Shown: one piece after another, positions 44,311-53,204 of the stretch
Layout of the letters: every line of letters begins with the position of its first letter
Numbering within the stretch: position 1 is the first letter of the stretch
NCBI RefSeq assembly: GCF_025996515.1
Contig: NZ_BLRH01000014.1
Location: forward strand, 124,001-188,000
Direction of reading: 5' to 3'
DNA length: 64,000 nt
Source of the DNA: Rhizohabitans arisaemae
GTDB lineage: Bacteria; Actinomycetota; Actinomycetes; Streptosporangiales; Streptosporangiaceae
The notes under the pieces: generated by a model
Told to the model about the DNA's origin: nothing
The model's input: the letters and a program-made list of their open reading frames with translations, nothing else
The model's database searches: none
Translations under genes and position numbers: made by a program

Positions 44311-45366
44311 ATGCGGGAATCAATGCGTATGGCCGTCATTCCAGGTGACGGCATCGGTACCGAGGTCGTGGCCGAAGGGCTGAAGGTTCTGGAGGCGGCC
44401 CTCGCCGGAGAGGCGATCAAGCCCGAGCTCACGATGTACGACTTGGGCGCCGGGCGCTGGCACGCGACGGGGGAGACCCTGCCCGACCAGGTCCTCGCGG
44501 AGATCAGGGAACACGATGTGATCTTCCTCGGCGCGGTCGGCGATCCGAGTGTGCCGAGCGGCATCCTGGAGCGTGATCTTCTTCTCCGCCTCCGCTTCGA
44601 GCTCGATCACTACGTCAACCTCCGCCCGGTGAAGCTCTTCCCCGGCGTGGCCACCCCGCTCTCGGGCGTCCGGCCCGAGGACCTCGACATGCTCGTGGTC
44701 CGGGAGGGCACCGAGGGCCCGTACGCCGGAGCCGGGGGCGTCCTGCGCCGCGGCACACCGCAGGAGATCGCCACTCAGGAGAGCCTGAACACCGCGTTCG
44801 GCGTCGAGCGGGTGGTCCGCTACGCTTTCCAGCAGGCGGCGAATCGGCCACGCAAGAAGCTGACCCTGGTTCACAAGACCAATGTCCTGACCTACGCCGG
44901 TGACCTGTGGGCGCGTACGGTCGACGCGCTGAGCGCGGAGTTCGGTGAGGTCGAAACCGACTACTGCCACGTCGACGCGGCCACGATGTACTTCGTCACC
45001 CAGCCGCAGCGATTCGACGTCGTGGTCACCGACAACCTGTTCGGTGACATCCTCACCGACCTGGGCGCGGCGGTCGCCGGGGGCATCGGCCTCGCGGCGA
45101 GCGGGAACATCAACCCCGAGCGCACCGCGCCGAGCATGTTCGAGCCGGTCCACGGGAGCGCGCCGGACATCGCGGGCCAGGGCAAGGCCGACCCCACCGC
45201 CACGATTCTGTCGGTCGCGATGCTGCTGGACCACGTGGGGCTGCCGGAGGCGGCGCGTCGGGTGGAGCAGGCCGTCGCGGACGATCTGGTGGCACGGCAG
45301 GGGGTGTCGGCGGCGCGGAGCACCCGTGAAGTAGGTGATGACATAGCCGCCCGTGTGTTGATTTGA
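44311..45366 (+). CDS. leuB: 3-isopropylmalate dehydrogenase
   Basis: The 351-residue decarboxylating dehydrogenase catalyses the third step of leucine synthesis; with citramalate synthase in the genome it would also act on 3-methylmalate for isoleucine. Motifs: [20 protein letters not shown], the substrate arginines in [26 protein letters not shown], and [29 protein letters not shown] with the metal aspartates. AGGG stands before ATG 44311; ATG 44323 is a possible alternative. ilvE follows after 85 bp. Confidence 0.96.
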   Translation: MRESMRMAVIPGDGIGTEVVAEGLKVLEAALAGEAIKPELTMYDLGAGRWHATGETLPDQVLAEIREHDVIFLGAVGDPSVPSGILERDLLLRLRFELDHYVNLRPVKLFPGVATPLSGVRPEDLDMLVVREGTEGPYAGAGGVLRRGTPQEIATQESLNTAFGVERVVRYAFQQAANRPRKKLTLVHKTNVLTYAGDLWARTVDALSAEFGEVETDYCHVDAATMYFVTQPQRFDVVVTDNLFGDILTDLGAAVAGGIGLAASGNINPERTAPSMFEPVHGSAPDIAGQGKADPTATILSVAMLLDHVGLPEAARRVEQAVADDLVARQGVSAARSTREVGDDIAARVLI

Positions 45367-45403
45367 CGCTGAGGGAGTAGATTCACCCCACAGTGGAGAA
45401 ACG

Positions 45404-45426
45404 AGGACGACCAAGTAGGTTGTCCT
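45404..45426 (+). promoter_or_regulatory. Inverted repeat between leuB and ilvE
   Basis: AGGACGACC (45404-45412) and GGTTGTCCT (45418-45426) can pair over nine positions with one G-U and an AAGTA loop, 25 bases before the ilvE start. It may be an RNA hairpin or an operator. No leader peptide is visible here. Confidence 0.4.
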
Positions 45427-45451
45427 GAGAGGTACGAAAGAGGGACCTGTC

Positions 45452-46537
45452 ATGACGCTCAGCTTCGATGTGCAGCTATCCGAGAACGGGCGCACTCCGG
45501 CCGAGCGTGAGCAGGTATTGAGTGATCCGGGGTTCGGCAAGACCTTCACCGATCACATGGTCACGATCGACTGGACCGAGGAGAGAGGCTGGCACGACGC
45601 ACGGCTGACGCCGTACGCGCCGCTCTCCCTCGATCCGGCGACGTCCGTCTTCCACTACGCGCAGGAGCTGTTCGAGGGGCTGAAGGCCTATCGGCAGACG
45701 GGCGAGTCGATCGTCACGTTCCGCCCCTACTCCAACGCGGCGCGGTTCAACGCCTCGGCGCGCCGGATGGCCATGCCCGAACTCCCCGAGCAGGTCTTCG
45801 TGGAGGCCCTCGAACTCCTGGTGCAGACCGACCGCGACTGGGTGCCGACCACCGAAGGGCACAGCCTCTACCTGCGGCCCTTCATGATCGCCACCCAAGT
45901 GGGGCTCGGGGTCAACCACCCGTCCAACGCGTACCGGTTCGTCGTGATCGCCTCGCCGGCCGCCTCCTACTTCGCCGGCGGGGTCAAGCCGGTCTCGGTG
46001 TGGCTGTCCCAGGACTTCACCCGGGCCGCGGTGGGCGGCACCGGGGCGGCCAAGTGCGGCGGCAACTACGCGGCGGCTTTCCTCGCCCAGCGTCAGGCGG
46101 TGGAGAAGGGGTGCGACCAGGTGGTCTGGCTCGACGCCGTCGAGCACCGCTGGGTGGAGGAGATGGGCGGGATGAACCTGTTCTTCGTCTTCCGCGACCG
46201 GCTGTTCACCCCGGCGCTGACCGGAACCCTGCTTCCCGGCATCACCCGGGCCTCCCTCCTCACCCTCGCCGCGGATCTCGGCATCCCGGCCGAGGAGGGG
46301 CGGATCAACATCGACGAGTGGCGGGACGGCTGCGCGTCGGGTGAGATCACCGAGGTCTTCGCCTGCGGCACCGCGGCGGTCATCACCCCGGTCGGCACGG
46401 TGAGCGGGCAGGACGGCTCATGGACCGTCGGTGACGGCACCCCCGGTCCGATGACCATGCGCCTCCGCGACGAGCTCATGGGGATTCAGTTCGGCTCCAG
46501 GGTGGACTCCCACGACTGGATCCACAAGATCTGCTGA
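45452..46537 (+). CDS. ilvE: Branched-chain amino acid aminotransferase
   Basis: The 361-residue class IV PLP enzyme performs the final transamination to valine, leucine and isoleucine. The PLP lysine lies in GTGAAKCGGNYAAAF. Other signatures are FHYAQELFEGLKAY, YLRPFMIATQ, EEMGGMNLFFVF and EVFACGTAAVITPVG. Length is typical for the BCAT of actinomycetes. It follows leuB on the same strand and ends at a perfect 11-bp hairpin. Confidence 0.97.
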   Translation: MTLSFDVQLSENGRTPAEREQVLSDPGFGKTFTDHMVTIDWTEERGWHDARLTPYAPLSLDPATSVFHYAQELFEGLKAYRQTGESIVTFRPYSNAARFNASARRMAMPELPEQVFVEALELLVQTDRDWVPTTEGHSLYLRPFMIATQVGLGVNHPSNAYRFVVIASPAASYFAGGVKPVSVWLSQDFTRAAVGGTGAAKCGGNYAAAFLAQRQAVEKGCDQVVWLDAVEHRWVEEMGGMNLFFVFRDRLFTPALTGTLLPGITRASLLTLAADLGIPAEEGRINIDEWRDGCASGEITEVFACGTAAVITPVGTVSGQDGSWTVGDGTPGPMTMRLRDELMGIQFGSRVDSHDWIHKIC

Positions 46538-46546
46538 CGCCGTTCC

Positions 46547-46573
46547 GGGTACGGCGGGCGTTCCGCCGTACCC
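46547..46573 (+). terminator. Terminator after ilvE
   Basis: GGGTACGGCGG (46547-46557) pairs with CCGCCGTACCC (46563-46573) around GCGTT. No T-run follows. Confidence 0.75.
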
Positions 46574-46779
46574 GATTCCGGTACGGCGGCCACGCGGTGG
46601 CCCCAGCCCGGCTCATGGCTGCCGTCGGCCGTACCGGACATCCCGTATCGCCATCTGATCTCTGTTTGTGTGGTTTCAAGGAACCGTGGTGGTCACTGTC
46701 CGGTTTCCGATGATCAGCGCTGGGTAGCAAAGCTGTCATATGTCAAGCTGATTCGTCGCGGCCTGAATCGGGGGGCACC

Positions 46780-48372
46780 GTGGACGCAGAGAGTCGGCGC
46801 AGGTGGCGGGCTCTCGTCGTGACCGGCGCGATGGCGGCGCAGATCGCGCTGGGCGGCTCGGCCGCGGCGGACGCCCGTACCGGTTCCGCCGCTCCCTCAG
46901 GCCCCGCGGACCGCGCGCCCACGCCGTGCCCGGCCCCCGCCGTACCCGAGACCGTCACCTCCCAGGGGGTGGAGGTGACCGGCTGCGCGAACCGCGCGGC
47001 GGTCCGGGTGGGGGAGAAGGCGACGTTCATCCTGATCGTCAGGAACACCAAGCAGACGATCTCCGACCCGATCAAGCTGGATCTGAATCTGCGGGGTGTC
47101 CTGGACGACGGCCGGCTCACCCGCCCGCCGGTCGTGTACACGGCCGAGCGTCCCGTGGAGCAGCCGGAGGTCGCGGCGGTACGGCCCAAACCGAGCGAGC
47201 GGGCCAAGCCCGAGGGCGTGCCCACGGCCAGGCCCACGTGGATGCCGTACACCACGCTGACCGGTCCGTCCGAGGGGGCGGGCGACGCGGCCGACTTCGA
47301 GTGGACCGGCCGTCTCGCCGGCCAGGCCGGGGCGAGGATCGTGTTCGAGGCGAGGGCGGAACGCACGGCGCAGGGGGATCGGCGCCTCACCGCGGTGGTG
47401 GAGTTCGGCGGGAAGACCATGCGGCTCACCGTCGCCGTCATGGATGTGACGATCAAGAGTTCGGCCGTCCCCACCGGTCTGTGGCCCGGCGGGCGGGTCG
47501 ACTACTCGATCCTGGTGCGGTCGGTCCGGGGGCCCGCGACCGACGTCCGGATCGCGGTCCCGCAGAGCGGGGTGGTCGACGACGCCGGTTGGGTGGGCGA
47601 CCAGCGGGCGTCCTACCTCGGCGTCGGCACCCCCGGTGAGCCGCCCGCGCCCGGCTACTCGGACGGGGTGCTCCGCTGGCGGGGAGACGTGCCGGAAGGC
47701 GGGGTGCGGATCACCTACTCGGTGCGCATCGGCGCGGCCAAACGCGACCACAGCCTCACCAACCTGGTCGAGGACAGCTACGACTACTGCGCGACGGCGG
47801 GTAACCAGCCCCGGTGCAGCACCGTGGTGCTCCTGCCCGACCTGGTGGTCACCAAGTCGGCGGCCCAGGCCAAGGTCCTGCTCGGGGATCAGGTGCGGTT
47901 CCGGCTCACCCTGGCCAACCCGGGGAAGGCGGCGACCGGGCGGGTAAGCGTCGTGGACCACCTGGAGCGGGTGCTGGACAAGGCGGAGTACGACCGGGAC
48001 GCCCGGGCGAGCCTGGGCTCGGTGGACCTCCGGGACGACAGCCTGAGCTGGGCGGGCTCGATCTCCCCGGGGAAGACATCGGAGGTCACCTACAGCGTCC
48101 GGGTGCTCCGCCTCGGCGACGGGGAGCTGGTCAACCGGGTCGAGGCCGAGCACGGCAACTGCGCGGGCGCCGAGGCCGACAAGCGCTGCGCGAGCGCCGT
48201 CCGAATCACTCCGCCCGGCGCCGGCGGGGGCAAGGCCCTCAAGGGTCTCCTGAACACCGAAGGCCCCGGGGTGATCTTCCTTCTCGGGTCCGTGCTCACC
48301 GGTCTCGCGGGCGGGCTGGTGAAAAGTAGGTTCTCAGGGCCCGGAATCGGCGCAGGTCAAAAGCTTTACTGA
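46780..48372 (+). CDS. Secreted DUF11-repeat surface protein
   Basis: The 530-residue protein has a signal peptide (RWRALVVTGAMAAQIALGG, cut near SAAADA), three immunoglobulin-like DUF11-type repeats and a C-terminal hydrophobic segment (GVIFLLGSVLTGLAGGL) followed by basic residues. Repeat hallmarks are VRVGEKATFILIVRN, LWPGGRVDYSILVRS and VLLGDQVRFRLTLANPGKAATG. It is probably anchored in the membrane with its repeats in the wall; no LPXTG sorting motif is visible. GTG 46780 follows a GGGGGG stretch. Function unknown. Confidence 0.85.
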   Translation: MDAESRRRWRALVVTGAMAAQIALGGSAAADARTGSAAPSGPADRAPTPCPAPAVPETVTSQGVEVTGCANRAAVRVGEKATFILIVRNTKQTISDPIKLDLNLRGVLDDGRLTRPPVVYTAERPVEQPEVAAVRPKPSERAKPEGVPTARPTWMPYTTLTGPSEGAGDAADFEWTGRLAGQAGARIVFEARAERTAQGDRRLTAVVEFGGKTMRLTVAVMDVTIKSSAVPTGLWPGGRVDYSILVRSVRGPATDVRIAVPQSGVVDDAGWVGDQRASYLGVGTPGEPPAPGYSDGVLRWRGDVPEGGVRITYSVRIGAAKRDHSLTNLVEDSYDYCATAGNQPRCSTVVLLPDLVVTKSAAQAKVLLGDQVRFRLTLANPGKAATGRVSVVDHLERVLDKAEYDRDARASLGSVDLRDDSLSWAGSISPGKTSEVTYSVRVLRLGDGELVNRVEAEHGNCAGAEADKRCASAVRITPPGAGGGKALKGLLNTEGPGVIFLLGSVLTGLAGGLVKSRFSGPGIGAGQKLY

Positions 48373-48440
48373 GAGAATCGTCTCATCCTGCGAGATCACT
48401 GTGTCGGATGGTGTCACAGCTGTGGCAGACTGAGGTCATC

Positions 48441-48485
48441 ATGTTCTGCGCTCTGCTCATTATTGGCGGGCGCGTCGGCACCTAA
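48441..48485 (+). CDS. cimA leader peptide (candidate attenuation peptide)
   Basis: A 14-residue frame, MFCALLIIGGRVGT, starts at an ATG preceded by TGAGG at five to six bases and ends TAA. It holds four consecutive control codons, CTG CTC ATT ATT (48453-48464), with the Ile codons in the form rare in this genome. It lies 18 bases before a terminator and 140 bases before cimA, an isoleucine-pathway gene. This matches leader-peptide attenuation driven by Leu/Ile supply. Confidence 0.75.
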   Translation: MFCALLIIGGRVGT

Positions 48486-48536
48486 GGGACACCGCCGGCG
48501 CGCAGACCTCTCACGTCCGTGAGGGGTCTTTTTGTT
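48470..48536 (+). promoter_or_regulatory. cimA attenuator: pause hairpin and terminator
   Basis: Terminator: AGACCTCTCAC (48504-48514) pairs with GTGAGGGGTCT (48519-48529, one G-U) with loop GTCC, followed by TTTTTGTTT. Just upstream, GCGCGTCGGC (48470-48479, inside the leader gene) pairs with GCCGGCGCGC (48494-48503, one G-U) and ends directly at the terminator. I could not identify a convincing antiterminator; GAGGTC of the leader ribosome-binding region (48432-48437) is complementary to GACCTC (48505-48510). Confidence 0.75.
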
Positions 48537-48627
48537 TGGGCCCCAGCGCATCCGACAGGCCGGCATCCGGATCCGCGAACCCCGTGGCGGCGAGCACAGC
48601 ACAAGATTCACCGACAGGAGACTTCCG

Positions 48628-50208
48628 ATGACCGACGACAGCTTCCACGTCTACGACACGACACTGCGGGACGGCGCGCAGCAGGAGGGGCTCAACCTCA
48701 CCGTCGCCGACAAGCTCGCCGTCGCGCGGCACCTGGACGGGCTCGGCGTCGGCTTCATCGAGGGGGGCTGGCCGGGGGCCAACCCCAAGGACACAGAGTT
48801 CTTCCGGCGGGCTCGGACCGAGCTCGACCTGAAGCACGCGCAGCTCACCGCGTTCGGCGCGACCCGCCGGCCCGGTGCGAAGGCAGCCGACGACCCCCTG
48901 GTGGCCGCTCTGCGCGAATCCGGCGCGCCGGTCGTGACCCTTGTCGCCAAGAGCCACGACCGGCACGTGGAGCTGGCTCTCCGCACAACCCTTGAGGAGA
49001 ACCTCGCGATGATCCGCGACACGGTCTCCCATCTCCGTGCGGAGGGCCAGCGCGTCTTTCTCGACGCCGAACACTTCTTCGACGGATACAAGTCCAATCC
49101 GGCGTACGCGCTTGAGGTCGTACGCGTCGCGGCCGAGGCCGGCGCATCGGTCTTCGTGATGTGCGACACCAACGGCGGCATGCTCCCCGACGAGCTCGCC
49201 GACATCGTCCACGAAGTGGCCCAGACGAAGGCCCGCCTGGGCATCCACTGCCACGACGACACCGGGTGCGCCGTGGCCAACACCCTGGCAGCGGTCAAGG
49301 CGGGCGTCACCCACGTCCAGGGCTGCGCGAACGGGTACGGCGAGCGCTCGGGCAACGCCAACCTCTTCACCGTCGTCGCCAACCTCCAGCTCAAGCGAGG
49401 CATGCAGGTGGTCGCCGACGCCCAGCTCGCCGAGATGACCCGGATCGCCCACGCGATCTCCGAGATCACCAACATCACCCCCAACTCGCACCAGCCGTAC
49501 GTCGGCCTCTCCGCCTTCGCGCACAAAGCCGGGCTGCACGCCTCGGCGATCAAGGTGGACCCCAACCTGTACCAGCACATCGAGCCCGCCACCGTCGGGA
49601 ACGACATGCGGATGCTCGTCTCCGACATGGCCGGCCGGGCCTCGGTCGAGCTCAAGGGCAAGGAGCTGGGGTACGACCTCTCCGGCGACGCGTCCCGGGA
49701 GCTGGTCGAGAAGGTCAAGGCGATGGAGGCCAAGGGGTACACCTTCGAAGCCGCCGACGCCTCGTTCGAGCTGCTCCTGCGGGACACGGTCCTCGGCGAG
49801 CAGGAGCGGCGGCACTTCGCCGTGGAGTCCTGGCGGGTCATCGTCGAGCGGCGGCCCGACGGCGCGGTCGTCAGCGAGGCCACCGTCAAGCTGCACGCCA
49901 AGGGCGAGCGGATCGTCGCCACCGGCGAGGGCAACGGCCCGGTGAACGCCCTGGACAAGGCGGTGCGGTTCGCGCTGGAGCGCCTCTACCCCGAGTTGGC
50001 CGGGGTCGAGCTGATCGACTACAAGGTCCGTATCCTGGAGGGCTCGCACGGCACCGGCGCGGTCACCCGGGTGCTCGTCACCTCCAGCGACGCCGACAGC
50101 GAGTGGAGCACGGTCGGGGTGGACGAGAACATCATCGAGGCGTCCTGGCAGGCCCTTGAGCAGGCGGTGACGTACGGCCTCCTGCGGGCCGGCTACAGCC
50201 CGGCCTGA
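48628..50208 (+). CDS. cimA: (R)-citramalate synthase
   Basis: The 526-residue enzyme of the isopropylmalate synthase group has an N-terminal TIM barrel (VYDTTLRDGAQQEGLNLTVADKL, EGGWPGANPKD, HCHDDTGCAVANTLAAV, NGYGERSGNANL). A C-terminal regulatory LeuA dimer domain follows (about 380-526, ERRHFAVESWRVIVERRPDGA). The opening HVYDTTLRDGAQ and EGGWPG patterns fit the CimA rather than the LeuA branch. It condenses acetyl-CoA and pyruvate to citramalate for threonine-independent isoleucine synthesis. ATG 48628 is set by AGGAGA. It lies behind the leader-peptide attenuator. Confidence 0.92.
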   Translation: MTDDSFHVYDTTLRDGAQQEGLNLTVADKLAVARHLDGLGVGFIEGGWPGANPKDTEFFRRARTELDLKHAQLTAFGATRRPGAKAADDPLVAALRESGAPVVTLVAKSHDRHVELALRTTLEENLAMIRDTVSHLRAEGQRVFLDAEHFFDGYKSNPAYALEVVRVAAEAGASVFVMCDTNGGMLPDELADIVHEVAQTKARLGIHCHDDTGCAVANTLAAVKAGVTHVQGCANGYGERSGNANLFTVVANLQLKRGMQVVADAQLAEMTRIAHAISEITNITPNSHQPYVGLSAFAHKAGLHASAIKVDPNLYQHIEPATVGNDMRMLVSDMAGRASVELKGKELGYDLSGDASRELVEKVKAMEAKGYTFEAADASFELLLRDTVLGEQERRHFAVESWRVIVERRPDGAVVSEATVKLHAKGERIVATGEGNGPVNALDKAVRFALERLYPELAGVELIDYKVRILEGSHGTGAVTRVLVTSSDADSEWSTVGVDENIIEASWQALEQAVTYGLLRAGYSPA

Positions 50209-50259
50209 CGGCGGCCGGAGCCGCCCGGCCCGGCAGGGGGTCGGGCGGTCCGTTCTCGC

Positions 50260-50604
50260 TCAGGCGGGGCCGGTGCTCTGCACGACCTCGAACGACCACA
50301 GCTCCGCCTCGCCCGCCGCGGGACCGCCGTGTCCGTGTCCGTGCCCCTGGGCCGCCTCTCCCGCGGCCTGGGCGTGCCCCTTGCGGAACCCCTGGCTCTG
50401 CGTCCAGCGCTCGAAGTCCTCCTCGCTCCGCCATCGGGTGTAGACGAGGTAGCGGTCGCTCCCCGCCACCGGCCGGAGCAGTTCGAACCACTCGAACCCG
50501 TCCGCCGACTCCACCATCCCGGCCCGCCCCGCGAACCTGCGCTCCAGCTCCTGGCGCATCTCGACGGGGACGGTCAGGACGTTGATCTTTACCACTGAGG
50601 GCAT
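50260..50604 (-). CDS. Antibiotic biosynthesis monooxygenase (ABM) domain protein
   Basis: The 114-residue ferredoxin-like protein has VVKINVLTVPVEMRQELERRFAGRAG, GFEWFELLRPVAGSDRYLVYTRW and FERWTQSQGFRKGHAQ, typical of ABM/heme-oxygenase (MhuD-like) monooxygenases. Between the last helix and strand there is a histidine-rich insert, GHGHGHGG, unusual in the family and possibly metal-binding. It stands alone, divergent from the methyltransferase gene. Confidence 0.88.
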   Translation of the reverse strand: MPSVVKINVLTVPVEMRQELERRFAGRAGMVESADGFEWFELLRPVAGSDRYLVYTRWRSEEDFERWTQSQGFRKGHAQAAGEAAQGHGHGHGGPAAGEAELWSFEVVQSTGPA

Positions 50605-50899
50605 GGGGACTCCTCGCTGACGGTGACCGCTGTCCGGTCCTGGTGAATCCGATTCTCCCGGTCCGCCTTCCGGGGTCGGCGGGCCGTCGCCCCCATCGTG
50701 CCGCGCGCCGGGTGTCCGGTACGGCTTCCGCAGGCCGGACAGCGTGGCGTGGCGGCCGGATATCGGCGGGCTGAAACGCGGAAATCAAAATCACTTCCAC
50801 GCTTTCTCATGCGTCCCTCCGGGCTCGCTGAGAAACACCGGTAAATCCGGCGGTCAGGGGTCTAGCAAACGCTCCTTTTATCCAGATAGCGTCCTCCTT

Positions 50900-51784
50900 G
50901 TGAAGGCAACTCGTCGTGGGTTGACCAGGCCTGCCCGAATCGCCGTCGGGCTGCTACGGCCTTCTTCCCGAGAGCGCTATTTGACGGCGCTACGCGATCG
51001 TTTCGGCCATCGCGGTGAACGGTGCGCGGTCTGCCGGTCGGATTCGCTGAAGATTCAGACCCTCACCCATGTCAAGAAGCGAAAGACGCTGACTCTGCGG
51101 GTGTGCCGTGAATGCGGCCATGTGGGTAACCCCGATAATTTCAAGGATTACACGGAGTATGAATCATTGACCCGGTTCCCCGTCACGCCCAGGGTCGGTA
51201 CCGAGGAGCGCCCCGGGCGGGAGTTTCACATGGCGCGCATGGCGGTCGAGATCATGGGGGGATCGGAGCTGTCCGTCCTCGTGTACGGCCCCGGACGGAG
51301 CCTGGACTATCGGCACATCGGCGCGCTGGACAAGGTGCGCAGGGCCGCCGTCGGCGATTTGATGAAGCTGGTGGAGGACGCGGACTGGGTCGACCTGGCC
51401 GCGCCGGTGACCGACCGGTTCGACCTGCTGATCGCCTGTGAGGTGGTCGAGCACTTCACCGACCCTCCGGCCGACTTCGCCCAGCTCTTCAGCCATGTGA
51501 CCGACGACGGGCTGGTCGTCTGCTCGACCAACATCTACGACGGGACCGACCTGAAGAAGCACGACTACGTCTTCATCAAGGGTCACACCTCGTACTACAG
51601 CCCGCGGTCGATCGCCCGTATCGCCAAGGAGAACGGGTTCTACATCGATTTCCGGGTGCCCTTGGCGGCGACGACCACGGTGGGCCCGCGTAAGCGCTAT
51701 GTGCTGTTCAGCCGGTCGATCGAGCGGATGCAGGACGTCGCCCTCTATTTCGGTCGGAACCTATATGCGCCCTCGGAGCGCTGA
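50900..51784 (+). CDS. Zinc-ribbon class I SAM-dependent methyltransferase
   Basis: The protein of about 294 residues begins with a basic segment, then a four-cysteine ribbon (CAVCRSD and CRECGHVG) and a Rossmann-type methyltransferase core: SVLVYGPGRSLDYRHIG in place of the glycine-rich loop, FDLLIACEVVEHFTDPPADF (motif for the post-SAM helix) and SYYSPRSIARIAKENGF. Such proteins modify small molecules or cell-surface precursors; the substrate is unknown. The start is uncertain: GTG 50900 is a reasonable choice, but it lacks a clear ribosome-binding site. Confidence 0.8.
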   Translation: MKATRRGLTRPARIAVGLLRPSSRERYLTALRDRFGHRGERCAVCRSDSLKIQTLTHVKKRKTLTLRVCRECGHVGNPDNFKDYTEYESLTRFPVTPRVGTEERPGREFHMARMAVEIMGGSELSVLVYGPGRSLDYRHIGALDKVRRAAVGDLMKLVEDADWVDLAAPVTDRFDLLIACEVVEHFTDPPADFAQLFSHVTDDGLVVCSTNIYDGTDLKKHDYVFIKGHTSYYSPRSIARIAKENGFYIDFRVPLAATTTVGPRKRYVLFSRSIERMQDVALYFGRNLYAPSER

Positions 51785-51966
51785 AACGCGACGTCGCGCG
51801 ATGAGGCGACTCGAAGGAATCGTACAGACAGTCATTTTGATGGGGTAGCAGGAGGAAATCGCCTCGATATCCACTCCGGATTCGTCGCATTGTTTGCCCG
51901 GCGAGTTAAGGCCGGACGCGGCGGGTACTTCCCTGCGTGGGCCGAACCTGTGGGTGGGAGTTGATG

Positions 51967-52320
51967 ATGATCAATGGCGCGCACGTCGTACTCTTCAGCG
52001 AGGACGCCGACGCGGATCGGCGGTTCTTCCGCGACGTCCTCGGCTTTCCCGCGGTCGACGTCGGGCAAGGGTGGCTCGTCTTCGCGCTGCCACCCGGGGA
52101 GATGGGCATCCACCCCACCGACGAGCGGGGGAGCCACGAGCTCTACCTGATGTGTGACGACATCAACACCACGATGAAAGACCTCCTCGCCCGCGGGGTG
52201 GAGTTCACCCGCCCGGCGATCGACGAAGGATTCGGATTGGTGGCCTGGATCAGGACCCCGGGAGGGGGTGAACTCGGGCTGTACGAGCCGCGGCATCCCA
52301 TCGCCACCGGCGTGAACTGA
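51967..52320 (+). CDS. VOC-superfamily (glyoxalase-like) protein
   Basis: The 117-residue protein has the beta-alpha-beta-beta-beta pattern of the vicinal oxygen chelate fold: INGAHVVLFSEDADADRRFFRDVLGF, then HELYLMCDDINTTMKDLLARGVEF and TPGGGELGLYEP, where the glutamate and histidine are candidate metal ligands. GGGAG lies six bases before ATG 51967. Substrate unknown. Confidence 0.85.
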   Translation: MINGAHVVLFSEDADADRRFFRDVLGFPAVDVGQGWLVFALPPGEMGIHPTDERGSHELYLMCDDINTTMKDLLARGVEFTRPAIDEGFGLVAWIRTPGGGELGLYEPRHPIATGVN

Positions 52321-52439
52321 CCGCCCGATCCGCCCGCCGGGGGAGACGACTGCGGCGGACTCGCGGACCAGGGTCGGGTGAGGGCGCGGCAATGACTAGG
52401 CTCGTTCCGTACCACATCCGATCCCTGAGGCAGTGACCA

Positions 52440-53204
52440 GTGCGTATCGCAAGGTTCTCCACCGACGACGGCGTCGCGTTCGGAGTGGTCGAAGGAGATG
52501 TGATCTCCCAGATCGCGGGACATCCCTTCGGCCAGATCCAGTTCAGTGGCGAGCGGTTCCCGCTGGCCGAGGTGAGGCTCGTGGCGCCGATGCTCCCGAG
52601 CAAGGTCATCGCGATCGGCAAGAACTACGTCGATCACGCGCGGGAGATGGGTTCCGAGCCCCCCGGGGAGCCCCTCGTCTTCAGCAAACCCTCGACGTCG
52701 GTGATCGGCCCCGGCGAGGCCATCGCCTATCCGGTCAAACTCTCCGAACGGGTGGACTTCGAAGGCGAGCTGGCCGTGGTGATCGGACGACTCTGCCGTG
52801 ACGTCCCGGTCGCCCGGGCGCACGAGGTCGTCTTCGGCTACACCTGCGCCAACGACGTGACCGCGCGGGACCTGCAGGCGAAAGACGGCCAGTGGACCCG
52901 CGCCAAGGGGTTCGACACCTTCTGCCCGATCGGCCCGTGGATCGAGACCGTGCTCGACCCCGCCGATCTGGCGATCAAGACCGAGGTCAACGGCGAGGTA
53001 CGGCAGGACGCGCGCACCTCCCAGCTCATCCATGACATTCCCACGCTGATCGCCTACGTGAGCGCGGTCATGACCTTGATTCCGGGAGACGTGATCCTCA
53101 CCGGGACCCCCGCCGGTGTCGGCCCCCTCGACATCGGCGACGAGGTCAGCGTCACCATCGACGGCATCGGCACTCTCACCAACAGGGTGGTCTCCCGTGA
53201 CTAA
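52440..53204 (+). CDS. Fumarylacetoacetate hydrolase-family protein
   Basis: The 254-residue FAH-fold enzyme has [15 protein letters not shown], the metal-binding glutamates in [43 protein letters not shown] and [17 protein letters not shown]. Members hydrolyse or decarboxylate acylpyruvates and related acids. It is a fixed neighbour of gltX in many actinomycetes, as I recall. The start is GTG 52440. Its stop lies inside the first codons of gltX (8-base overlap). Confidence 0.92.
   Translation: MRIARFSTDDGVAFGVVEGDVISQIAGHPFGQIQFSGERFPLAEVRLVAPMLPSKVIAIGKNYVDHAREMGSEPPGEPLVFSKPSTSVIGPGEAIAYPVKLSERVDFEGELAVVIGRLCRDVPVARAHEVVFGYTCANDVTARDLQAKDGQWTRAKGFDTFCPIGPWIETVLDPADLAIKTEVNGEVRQDARTSQLIHDIPTLIAYVSAVMTLIPGDVILTGTPAGVGPLDIGDEVSVTIDGIGTLTNRVVSRD

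Noticed and set aside
45367-45451. A third leader peptide before ilvE
   Set aside because: No short frame with a ribosome-binding site and Ile/Leu/Val codon run was found between leuB and ilvE.
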